Part shown: positions 10,010 to 18,404 of the stretch, piece after piece
How positions within the stretch are numbered: position 1 is the stretch's first letter
How the letters are laid out: every line of letters begins with the position of its first letter
Assembly: GCF_025567465.1 (NCBI RefSeq)
Contig: NZ_JAOQKI010000002.1
Span: forward strand, 171,550-235,549
Source of the DNA: Roseburia_C amylophila
Lineage (GTDB): Bacteria; Bacillota; Clostridia; Lachnospirales; Lachnospiraceae
Direction: 5' to 3'
DNA length: 64,000 bases
Program-made: the position numbers and the translations under genes
The notes under the pieces: generated by a model
Databases searched by the model: none
Seen by the model: only the letters and a program-made list of their open reading frames with translations
What the model was told of the DNA's origin: nothing

Positions 10010-10867
10010 TTATTCATTCTCCATTTCTCTTTGTATTTTTGTTGTAAAACTTTCTCTTTTTAATATATTCATATCATATAGATATAAACTTTCCATCTGA
10101 GTTATGCTTGGCCTATTTTGATAAAAACCTTCATCTGGTACAGATATTGTGTATTTTAGCTTACCTTTTTTAATTCTATTGATTTCATCTGCAATTCTCA
10201 CTCTGCTTATCAGCTCATTTCCAGCAACATTCAACACAAAATCCGTAAATTCCTCCCAGTTATTAATCATCCACTCTACAACTTTGACAACATCAGATAC
10301 CACAATACAATTTCTGTAAAAAGGATGATAAACATCTGCTATCTCTCCCTTCTCCATACAGGACATACAATACGATACAAATCTATCCTTGCTCGAAGCT
10401 ACATACGATAATCTAATAGCCTTAAAATAAGCTGATTGTTTAAATTCATCTTCAACCGCTTTTTTCATTCTACCATATGGAGTCTTTGCCATTGTTTCAC
10501 TTTTTTCATTATAGATGAATCCATCAATATCTCCAAATACTGCATCACTTGAGAAAAATAGTACTCTTATATTTCTTTTTATTGCTTCACTTATAAATTT
10601 TGTTGTTCCAATCACATTTATATTCCAGCACATTTCATATTCCTTTGCACACATATCCGGTCCAGAAATTGCTGCTGTAAAAATAAGGTATGATAATCCA
10701 TCCAATAAATCAAAATTAAATTTTTCGCAATCTTGTAAATCTAAATATATATCAGCTAAATCGCTTTTATCAAATTTTACCACCTTGGCAATATTGCTAC
10801 AAGTCTCAAAATGTTCAATTAAGAATTGTGCGATATATCCTGTGCTCCCAACTATTCCTATGTTCAC
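10010..10867 (-). CDS. NAD(P)-dependent sugar epimerase/reductase (RmlD-like SDR)
   Basis: 285 residues. A Rossmann motif GSTGYIAQFLIEHF lies at residues 7-20, the Ser-containing strand is LFFSSDAVFG, and the catalytic pair is in YGRMKKAVEDE. This resembles RmlD-type reductases acting on 4-keto-6-deoxy sugars. It sits between the Gmd-like dehydratase and the GHMP kinase with 2-3 bp gaps, so it most likely reduces the 4-keto product of the dehydratase. The exact product cannot be inferred. Confidence 0.82.
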   Translation of the reverse strand: MNIGIVGSTGYIAQFLIEHFETCSNIAKVVKFDKSDLADIYLDLQDCEKFNFDLLDGLSYLIFTAAISGPDMCAKEYEMCWNINVIGTTKFISEAIKRNIRVLFFSSDAVFGDIDGFIYNEKSETMAKTPYGRMKKAVEDEFKQSAYFKAIRLSYVASSKDRFVSYCMSCMEKGEIADVYHPFYRNCIVVSDVVKVVEWMINNWEEFTDFVLNVAGNELISRVRIADEINRIKKGKLKYTISVPDEGFYQNRPSITQMESLYLYDMNILKRESFTTKIQREMENE

Positions 10868-10870
10868 TTT

Positions 10871-11872
10871 TTATCCCTCATAATCTTCTGCTGTATACTG
10901 TATAATTCTCGAGCCACCATTTTCAAATTCGAACGGAACATGCAATAAACCACTCATTGCATTAATTAAATTCTGTTTATTTTCTGGCTTAACATAAAAA
11001 ATCAAAAAACCTCCTCCACCAGCGCCAAGTAGTTTCCCTCCTAATGCACCTGCTTCGATTCCTTTCTTATATAATGCATCAATGCTTTCTGTACTAACCT
11101 TTTCCCCGGTAGTTCTTTTGAGTTTCCATGTGTAATCAAGCAGTCTGCCAAATTCATCTAAATCGCTATTCTTTTCCACCAAAATCTTTTCAGCTTCATC
11201 TACTAAAGAATACATTTCTTTTAACTTTTTTATTTTATTTTCATTCGACTCTCCTGCATTATTCGCTTTTTGTATATCAGATGAAAATCTCGTAAATCCA
11301 GTAAAAAACATAACTAAATTATAATTCAACATACTTTTTCGCTCTGGTGAAATAATAACCGGACTTACTTTATATCCATCCTCATTAAAATCTATTCTAT
11401 TAAAGCCTCCAAATGCTGCCGCTATCTGATCCTGCCAGCCGCCAGCTTCCGCACATAATTCTCTTTCTAAGTAAATTGCTTCATCTGCCAATTTTTTCTT
11501 ATCTACATATTTTCCTTTTAATGCATAAAAGGCATTTAACATTCCCACCGCAAATGAACTACTTGTACCTAGTCCTGACTGTGCTGGTAAATCAGCTTCA
11601 TATGTCAATCGTAATTCATGCATATCCAACATTTTCATTGCATTTCTAATTGCAGGATGTTGAATTTCATCATATGTATTTACATATTCCATTCTAGAAT
11701 ATGTTAAATGGGTTTTATAATCAAAAAATCTCGGCAGATGTCTAACAGTAACGTAACAATATTTATCGAATGTTGTTGACAAAACTGCCCCTCCATACTT
11801 TCTAAAATAATTTTCCATATCCGTTCCCCCGCCAAAAAATGACATTCTAAACGGAGTTTGTGATATAACCAT
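10871..11872 (-). CDS. GHMP sugar kinase, HddA-like (D-glycero-D-manno-heptose-7-phosphate kinase family)
   Basis: 333 residues. The substrate motif FGGGTD is at 13-18, the phosphate-binding GHMP loop PAQSGLGTSSSFAVG at 96-110, and the third motif LLGAGGGGFLIFY near 285. This combination and length fit the HddA group, which phosphorylates C1 of manno-heptose-7-P before coupling to GDP. The matching nucleotidyltransferase (HddC) and isomerase/phosphatase (GmhA/GmhB) are not in the window; they may lie left of base 1. Start and upstream stop overlap by one base (TAATG). Confidence 0.82.
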   Translation of the reverse strand: MVISQTPFRMSFFGGGTDMENYFRKYGGAVLSTTFDKYCYVTVRHLPRFFDYKTHLTYSRMEYVNTYDEIQHPAIRNAMKMLDMHELRLTYEADLPAQSGLGTSSSFAVGMLNAFYALKGKYVDKKKLADEAIYLERELCAEAGGWQDQIAAAFGGFNRIDFNEDGYKVSPVIISPERKSMLNYNLVMFFTGFTRFSSDIQKANNAGESNENKIKKLKEMYSLVDEAEKILVEKNSDLDEFGRLLDYTWKLKRTTGEKVSTESIDALYKKGIEAGALGGKLLGAGGGGFLIFYVKPENKQNLINAMSGLLHVPFEFENGGSRIIQYTAEDYEG

Positions 11873-12999
11873 TAATTGCCTCCTTCTACGATTTCATCTA
11901 ATATTTCGTTCATTCTATCCCAGCTAAATTTGTACGCTTCGTTTTCTATTTCCTTTTCAAAATGCCGTTTATCATTGCATTTATAAAATTTAACTATCGC
12001 CTGTCCAAGTTCTTCTGCATTAAATGGCGGAACAACATAGCCTGTCTTTCCATCCGCAACAACTTCTGGCAATCCCCCTACATTTGTAACAACTACAGGT
12101 TTTAAAAACTCATATGCAATTTGAACAATTCCGCTTTGTGTTGCAGATTCATATGGTAGAATAACCATGTCTGTTGCTGTAAAGTACTTTTCTACATCAT
12201 CATCCGAGACATATGCATCTTCTATTAATATATAATTCTCTATGTTTAAATCTTTTATTATTTTTAAATAATGATCCTTTTCTCCTCCAAAATCACCTAC
12301 AATATATAACTTAACATTAGGTATTTTATTTTTTATAATACTCAATGCTTTTAATAAGTACTTCAATCCCTTATATTCTCTAATCAATCCAAAAAATAAT
12401 AACACAAATTCATTTTGAGCAACATTTAATATTTTTCTTGCATCATCTTTTTCCAGTTGACTCTTATTAAAAACATTATATGTGGGTATTACAGCCTTTT
12501 TATAACGTGCATCTTTTTTTACCGAAAGTAAGTCCACTTCATCTAACTTGGAATGAACAATATAATACTTTCCCTTCTTCAGAGTAGCTTGAGTTAGCAG
12601 TCTATCCATAGGAAATCTTTCATGTGGAAAAACATTATGACACACAAATAAAATTTCCTTTGTCTTTAATAAGCTACATATTATTTGATAACAAGGTGCA
12701 AAATACGGATGCCACCACTGAAAAACCACTAAGTCCGGAGATAACTTATTTATCTTTTTTGCAACATGAACCCAGTTAAAAGGGTTTGCTGTATTTATAC
12801 AATAGTTCGTGCCGTCAACTTTAAATGTATCGCTTTCATAATCCTTTTGTTCTTTTTTATACATAAATTTAGGATATTGCATCTTATATGATAATGCAAT
12901 CACTTCATGCTTTTTCGCAAAAGTCTTGCACATCATTCCCATGTAGTGTGCTATCCCGCCTTTATAAGGATACACAGGGCCAACCATTACTATTTTCAT
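11872..12999 (-). CDS. Glycosyltransferase family 4
   Basis: 375 residues of GT-B fold. The N-terminus has the glycine-rich YPYKGGIAHYMGMM loop; the C-terminal domain has GLIREYKGLKYLLKAL, VGDFGG and the donor site ESATQSGIVQIAYEF followed by NVGGLPEVVADGKTGYVV, a complete GT4 signature. It is a cytosolic sugar transferase of repeat-unit assembly. Coupled by one base to the heptose-kinase-like gene downstream, suggesting that it may use the sugar made by that module. Confidence 0.9.
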   Translation of the reverse strand: MKIVMVGPVYPYKGGIAHYMGMMCKTFAKKHEVIALSYKMQYPKFMYKKEQKDYESDTFKVDGTNYCINTANPFNWVHVAKKINKLSPDLVVFQWWHPYFAPCYQIICSLLKTKEILFVCHNVFPHERFPMDRLLTQATLKKGKYYIVHSKLDEVDLLSVKKDARYKKAVIPTYNVFNKSQLEKDDARKILNVAQNEFVLLFFGLIREYKGLKYLLKALSIIKNKIPNVKLYIVGDFGGEKDHYLKIIKDLNIENYILIEDAYVSDDDVEKYFTATDMVILPYESATQSGIVQIAYEFLKPVVVTNVGGLPEVVADGKTGYVVPPFNAEELGQAIVKFYKCNDKRHFEKEIENEAYKFSWDRMNEILDEIVEGGN

Positions 13000-13062
13000 T
13001 TTATTTTTCCTTCCTACTTTCTTAGATTAAATACATAATCCTATGCATAAATAAAATTTTCT

Positions 13063-14058
13063 TTATGATAATGGAGCCTCATCTTTTGCCTCATCAAATG
13101 TATTATCCATGCATGCATCAGAAGAATAGTACATTTTTCTTACCTTATATTGTACATCCTGCATTATTTTTCTATTTGCAGATATTACATCAGCAAGCAT
13201 ACCCATTACAAAAGTTTGTACCCCTATAATGATAAGCATAGCACATAAAATCAACGATTGTACATTTCCTCCTCCTACACCGTTCACTAATCTAACAATA
13301 TATCTGATTCCCAATATAATTCCACCTAAAATAGGAATTGTAGAAAGTGTAGTAAATGCCATCAATGGTTTATACATCATATAAGCTCTGATTATTGTAA
13401 GCATGGATTTCTTTATATAACCAAACATACTGCTGAACAGTCTTGACGGTCTCAGTTCAGCATTCGTACGTATCGGCACTGATGTCATGGCAATCTTACC
13501 ACGCCCAGCCTGTACAATTGTTTCCAGTGTATATGTATATTCATTCACTACATTCATCTTAAGCGCTGCTTCTCTGCTATATGCCCTGAATCCAGATGGT
13601 GCATCTGGTATATCTGAATTAGAAGCCTTACGCACAACCCAGCTTCCAAAATGCTGTAATTTCTTTTTAAGCGGCGAAAAATGTTTTGTCTGATCAATAG
13701 GTCTTTCCCCTATGACTATATCTGCTTTTTTATCAATAATAGGTCTTACGAGTTTCTCTATATCTTCACCGCAATACTGATTATCCGCATCCGTATTCAC
13801 TATTATGTCTGCTCCATGTTTCAGGCATTCGTTAAGACCTGCCATAAACCCCTTTGCAAGTCCTTTATTTCTCTTAAAGCTCACAATATAATGCACGCCC
13901 CAATTTCTTGCTACTTCAACGGTGTTGTCTTTACTTCCATCATTGATAATCAGATACTCTATTTTATCAATTCCATCAATATGTTTTGGTAAATCATTTA
14001 ATGCTACCTCAAGTGTCTCTGCTTCATTATAACAGGGAATCTGTATAATCAGTTTCAT
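13063..14058 (-). CDS. Glycosyltransferase family 2 with C-terminal membrane helices (DPM1/GtrB-like)
   Basis: 331 residues: GT2 catalytic domain (2-230; IQIPCYNEAETLEVAL, VNTDADNQYCGEDIEKLV as metal site) and two hydrophobic helices at about 235-255 and 270-292. This layout is that of polyprenyl-phosphate glycosyltransferases, which make the lipid-linked single-sugar donors used by GT-C enzymes. The next gene on the transcript (14075-15826, upstream) is such a GT-C-like membrane protein, so the two may form a side-chain decoration pair. Confidence 0.88.
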   Translation of the reverse strand: MKLIIQIPCYNEAETLEVALNDLPKHIDGIDKIEYLIINDGSKDNTVEVARNWGVHYIVSFKRNKGLAKGFMAGLNECLKHGADIIVNTDADNQYCGEDIEKLVRPIIDKKADIVIGERPIDQTKHFSPLKKKLQHFGSWVVRKASNSDIPDAPSGFRAYSREAALKMNVVNEYTYTLETIVQAGRGKIAMTSVPIRTNAELRPSRLFSSMFGYIKKSMLTIIRAYMMYKPLMAFTTLSTIPILGGIILGIRYIVRLVNGVGGGNVQSLILCAMLIIIGVQTFVMGMLADVISANRKIMQDVQYKVRKMYYSSDACMDNTFDEAKDEAPLS

Positions 14059-14074
14059 CTTTTAGTTCCTCACT

Positions 14075-15826
14075 TTATTTTTTTCTTATAATGTAATAAT
14101 TTTCATTTTCATATAACACGGTACCTTCCATTGGTTCTGCCCATGCCATTTTATCCACAACATATGTCTTTCCACTTTCTATTTCATCCAGCTCACCTTC
14201 CGTGATTCCAGTAACTTTTGCTTCCATAAATTTTATCTGGAAAGCAACTGCACGATAACCATCTGTTGCACACACAGCAAACTCTTCTATTCCATTCTCA
14301 CTCAAATAATCACACGCTACTTGAAACTGAGTCTCATAAAGCGGCATATTAATGACATTTGGTGTATCCTTATACAATTCCGCTACATGATAATTTGCAT
14401 TATATCCACTAAATACACACATACCAGTCCATATGCCTATCAAAGCGATTTTTCCCATTTTTTTATAATTATAATATATGACTGCAATAAATATCATAAA
14501 CGTAATTCCAACAATACTGCTTTGCATTACTGTAAAGCGATTCTGTGTCGAGAAATATGGCAATAACACTGCTGGGATTGCCCAATAATTAAATGCATTA
14601 TTCTGATATATCCTCGTCATATATTCTACAAAAACAGACAATACAACGCTACCTGAAATAATCGCTATCCAGGTTTTTCTTTCAATGCCTCTACAACATT
14701 CTATCATTCCTAGCAGCAAAAAGAAAGCAAATACTGTTTCCCAGTATCTTCCATATATGTAAACATCATATCTCAATGTATCAAGCGGTACCTTTGCTAA
14801 TGCCAAATCTAAAACTGAAACCATCTCTGTTCCGACCAATGCCAGTCCAACAAATACATAGAAATATTTCAAATCATTCTTTTCTTTTTTTTCTTTAATG
14901 TACGTTTTTATTCCACTGCAAATTCCAATCAAAACAATGCCAAATGACCCTATTATTGCATACCAAATTTCTCCCAATATACATTGTATTCCGGAAATCA
15001 AAAAATAAAAATTAACTTTGCTTCCAACATTTTGTGCTTGACTTGCATATGTATTATATGTATAAGAACGTCCTTGTTTCTCATGCACATTCAGGTACTG
15101 CAATACTCCCTGATTCAGTGCAAGCATAAATGCCAGCGGCAACAGAAGAATCAGCAAGCTCTTCCAATCTTTCTGCCGGATACTCCGTGCCAGCACAACT
15201 ATTGCATAAGCAATCACAACTGCCAATGAACGGTTATGAATAATATAAGTGTATCCAACTGCCAACCCTGCGCAGATTCCCCACCGTATAGCATATGTTT
15301 TTAAATATTTAAGCACAAAATAAATACTTAATAGCACAAAGAAATAAAGCCACATCTCCGATAGCATAACTGCTCCCTGGAAAATATAACTGGTATAAAG
15401 TGATACTGCTGTTGCACATAAGAGTAACAGGTACTTATTTACATCCTGCGCCAACATTTTTGCAATACTATAACACAAAAGCAGTACTCCACAGCTTATC
15501 AGCACATTGAAAAGCATTGCCACCCGATAGACTGTTATTATATTGCTGCTAAATGCCATCGGAATTGCCAGCAAGGCACTATATCCCCATGAATAAAAAG
15601 AACTTGCATTTCTCAATACGCCTGACCAGTTTCTTCCAGTGAACGTTGCTGCATGGGAAAGATACCCATATACATCACCTGAGAACCAGCCAGTAAACTG
15701 TGTGCTTGTAAGGAGATGTACAATAAAGCAGAGCAGAACCGCCAGACCAACTGCAACTTTCTCTTTCTTTTTATCTGTCCATTGTATCATCCATTCCATA
15801 AATCTATCCCAATCCTTTCTACTCAC
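14075..15826 (-). CDS. GT-C-like polytopic membrane glycosyltransferase
   Basis: 583 residues with about 11-12 hydrophobic helices and a soluble C-terminal domain of about 90 residues. In the first outer loop, TGWFSGDVYGYLSHAATF has the acidic residue position expected for the catalytic base of GT-C enzymes. Paired with the GT2/DPM1-like gene directly downstream (16 bp gap) it likely transfers a sugar from polyprenyl phosphate outside the cell. Its start overlaps the stop of the phosphoesterase gene by 8 bp. Less AT-rich than the genes to its left. Similar in plan to the 5020-6846 protein but not obviously a duplicate. Confidence 0.72.
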   Translation of the reverse strand: MSRKDWDRFMEWMIQWTDKKKEKVAVGLAVLLCFIVHLLTSTQFTGWFSGDVYGYLSHAATFTGRNWSGVLRNASSFYSWGYSALLAIPMAFSSNIITVYRVAMLFNVLISCGVLLLCYSIAKMLAQDVNKYLLLLCATAVSLYTSYIFQGAVMLSEMWLYFFVLLSIYFVLKYLKTYAIRWGICAGLAVGYTYIIHNRSLAVVIAYAIVVLARSIRQKDWKSLLILLLPLAFMLALNQGVLQYLNVHEKQGRSYTYNTYASQAQNVGSKVNFYFLISGIQCILGEIWYAIIGSFGIVLIGICSGIKTYIKEKKEKNDLKYFYVFVGLALVGTEMVSVLDLALAKVPLDTLRYDVYIYGRYWETVFAFFLLLGMIECCRGIERKTWIAIISGSVVLSVFVEYMTRIYQNNAFNYWAIPAVLLPYFSTQNRFTVMQSSIVGITFMIFIAVIYYNYKKMGKIALIGIWTGMCVFSGYNANYHVAELYKDTPNVINMPLYETQFQVACDYLSENGIEEFAVCATDGYRAVAFQIKFMEAKVTGITEGELDEIESGKTYVVDKMAWAEPMEGTVLYENENYYIIRKK

Positions 15827-16826
15827 TTCCTTGTACCTTAACTAATGCTCCCTGATTTAAGAAAGCAGGTTTGCCCACATATTCATAAATATGGTCTGTC
15901 AGATTGCCACTCCAACCGGAATGCAGATGTCCCGCCAGAACTGCTACCACCGGACTGCCATCTGCTGTCAGCAGATTTAAAAATTCTTCTGTTTCCGGCG
16001 TTAATTCATAGCCACAATCTTCTCCCAACAGAAGTGATTTATTTACTGTTCCAAAATCACCGGCATCATACTGCACAACCAGTTCTCCATACTCATTTTG
16101 AAGTGTCTTCCTCAAATCTTCTGCCCCGGCTGTATAAATTGGAACATGACAGATTAAAATAATCGGTTTTCCCTTTTTATATAAGCTTTGAAATCCCTCT
16201 AGAGCTTCTGCTGAAATCTGTGCAAATCCATCTACCTGATAATCCCGGATAGATGCAACATAGAACTCTCCCATATCAAGGCTCTGAAACTCGCAGTTGT
16301 TATCTTTAAATACTTTAAGGAATGTTTCATCCGTATCCACAAAGGTATTCTCCCACGGAATATAGGAATCATGATTTCCGTAGGTATATAAGTATGGCAT
16401 CGTAAGCTCTGACATTTTTTTCTGAACGGTCTGTATGTTTTCTGTAGAGCCATAATCAATCATATCTCCGCCGGTAAGAAATGCATCGACCTTGCTGTCA
16501 TTGGCATACTGTATCCAATGCTCTATATTTTCTCCTGATGGAATACCTGCATCATCCCGAAATGCACGGGTTTCGGTATTTCCAAACCAGCCCAGATCAT
16601 CTCTGTTTTCAAAGATTGCCTGGTCATCCGTCATATAAAGGAAGGTGTAACTTCCCTTTACTCCATCTACGGAAATAGGAACTGTCTCCATTTCCAAGCC
16701 ATAATCTTCCGGTGCAACACTGTCTGTAAATGCAGTTTCATGCACTTCTTTTCCACATCCACTTAAGCATAATGCACTTATTAAAATAAGAATTACTGCT
16801 CGTTTTCTACTCTTCGTATTGCCCAT
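15819..16826 (-). CDS. Lipoprotein metallophosphoesterase (calcineurin-like)
   Basis: 335 residues. A signal peptide with lipobox LCLSGC (Cys24) indicates anchoring on the outer face. The metal motifs are GGD (119-121), GNHD (150-153), CHVP (226-229) and GHLH (299-302). The first motif, normally Asp-x-His, reads Asp67-Asp-Gln69, so one metal ligand is replaced. It may hydrolyse a phosphodiester or phosphomonoester of the exported glycan or its lipid carrier; the substrate is unknown. It sits between the glucosaminidase and a GT-C gene and so belongs to the surface-glycan operon. Confidence 0.85.
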   Translation of the reverse strand: MGNTKSRKRAVILILISALCLSGCGKEVHETAFTDSVAPEDYGLEMETVPISVDGVKGSYTFLYMTDDQAIFENRDDLGWFGNTETRAFRDDAGIPSGENIEHWIQYANDSKVDAFLTGGDMIDYGSTENIQTVQKKMSELTMPYLYTYGNHDSYIPWENTFVDTDETFLKVFKDNNCEFQSLDMGEFYVASIRDYQVDGFAQISAEALEGFQSLYKKGKPIILICHVPIYTAGAEDLRKTLQNEYGELVVQYDAGDFGTVNKSLLLGEDCGYELTPETEEFLNLLTADGSPVVAVLAGHLHSGWSGNLTDHIYEYVGKPAFLNQGALVKVQGSE

Positions 16827-16844
16827 TTCATCTACATCACTTTC

Positions 16845-18404
16845 TTATCTGCCCTCTAATCTTCCATACTGCACATAATGCTCATAATACCCCTTCCAGT
16901 CATTTCCGAATGCCTGCTGCAAATCCGCATACTTATTACGATAAGCAGCTACATCAAAGGTTGCATTTCCTCTTCTTCCCTCTGCCATTCCACAGTTTAC
17001 AAAATGTGCAAGGACTGCTCTGTCATCATTTCCAAAGGCTGCTCTTATATCCGGATAAAGATTGATATAATAATTATAATCGTATACAGAAGAATAATCT
17101 ACCCCATTATATACAGTCAACGGATTAACCAGTTCTGTTACGCCACTGGTTACACGTTTTTCCGATTTACCGGCATATAGATAATGCAGATAATACTGTT
17201 TTAAATCCATTCCAAAAGCTGCCCTAAGGTCAGAATACGCATTCCGATAAGAATTTATATCAAATGCCTCATTACCCCGCCGTCCTTCGCCCATTCCATA
17301 ATTTACAAAGTGAGCAAGAACTGCCATATCATCATCTCCAAAGGCTGCCCGGATATCCGGATACTTATTTACATAATAATTATAATCATAGACAGGAGAA
17401 TAATCCACTCCATTATAAACCGTTACCGCATCAAAGTTGTCAACCGGTCCGGATGCAATTCTGTGTTCACTCTGTCCATAATATACATAGTGAAGATAAT
17501 ATGATTTAAGGTCATTTCCAAAAGCCATTCGAAGATCCTTGTACCGGCGTTTATAAGAATTTACATCAAAATATACAATTCCCTGCCGTCCTTCCTTCAT
17601 TCCATAATTCAGGAAATGAGAAAGCAGACTGTCGGAACTTCCGCCACATACGGCTGCCACATCCGGATTATGTAACATATAATAATCCGGGTTGTATACT
17701 GCCTCATAGTTCACTCCTTGATACCAGGTGGAATAGGTAGAATAATTCCGCATTCTTGCAATATAATCATTTACAATACTGTTTCCGTAGCCCCATGCAG
17801 TTGCCCAGCCGATTCCCGTTGGATTCTCATGTTTGCCAAGCCATTCTACATATGGTGCACTGCCTTTATTTACAAGGCTGTAACGCGGGTCTACGACTTC
17901 CTGATTCAATGGTTCTGATGTCGCATATGCTTTTAAATGCTGCACCTGGGCACGGATTCCCATACGAACGGTTGGAAAGCTGTTACCCGGATTGCCATTA
18001 CCGGTAGCACCAAGTCCTGCAAAGTTAAACTGCTCAATATGGACATCTCCTCTGTAACGGAGAAATCCTGTTTCCTTCATTGCCTGCGCGAATGCCACCT
18101 CGGCACGGACGCCCTCGGCATTACATTCTTCCATATACATCATGCAGAATACATAAATATTTGGTGCATCCGTATTGGCGTAAAATGCCGGATAAGCCTG
18201 ATTTGCCTGATAATAATTAATCATCTGTCCAATGGTAACCGTTGTCGGTCCCATAATACTGTATCCACCGTCATAATATGTATTTATGGTAGAATTGACC
18301 CCATTTACTACCTGCGTAGCTTCTGTCGGTTGTGCCAGCATGAAACATGCTGCCAGCACTAATGTTAATAACCTTTGCGCTCTTTTCTTTACTTTTCTCT
18401 TCAT
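16845..18404 (-). CDS. Secreted endo-beta-N-acetylglucosaminidase with three 88-residue repeats
   Basis: 519 residues. A Sec signal peptide covers 1-29. The glucosaminidase domain (about 75-220) shows AFAQAMKETGFL with the catalytic Glu and the FNFAGLGATG block. The C-terminus holds three near-identical 88-residue repeats at 228-315, 330-417 and 432-519, separated by 14-residue linkers, so the period is exactly 102. Each repeat is made of two half-motifs ending EGR or SEKR. It probably cleaves peptidoglycan while the repeats bind wall glycan. Its start overlaps the stop of the GT2 gene by 4 bp, so it is translationally coupled to glycan synthesis, which suggests wall remodelling during attachment. 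Confidence 0.9.
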   Translation of the reverse strand: MKRKVKKRAQRLLTLVLAACFMLAQPTEATQVVNGVNSTINTYYDGGYSIMGPTTVTIGQMINYYQANQAYPAFYANTDAPNIYVFCMMYMEECNAEGVRAEVAFAQAMKETGFLRYRGDVHIEQFNFAGLGATGNGNPGNSFPTVRMGIRAQVQHLKAYATSEPLNQEVVDPRYSLVNKGSAPYVEWLGKHENPTGIGWATAWGYGNSIVNDYIARMRNYSTYSTWYQGVNYEAVYNPDYYMLHNPDVAAVCGGSSDSLLSHFLNYGMKEGRQGIVYFDVNSYKRRYKDLRMAFGNDLKSYYLHYVYYGQSEHRIASGPVDNFDAVTVYNGVDYSPVYDYNYYVNKYPDIRAAFGDDDMAVLAHFVNYGMGEGRRGNEAFDINSYRNAYSDLRAAFGMDLKQYYLHYLYAGKSEKRVTSGVTELVNPLTVYNGVDYSSVYDYNYYINLYPDIRAAFGNDDRAVLAHFVNCGMAEGRRGNATFDVAAYRNKYADLQQAFGNDWKGYYEHYVQYGRLEGR

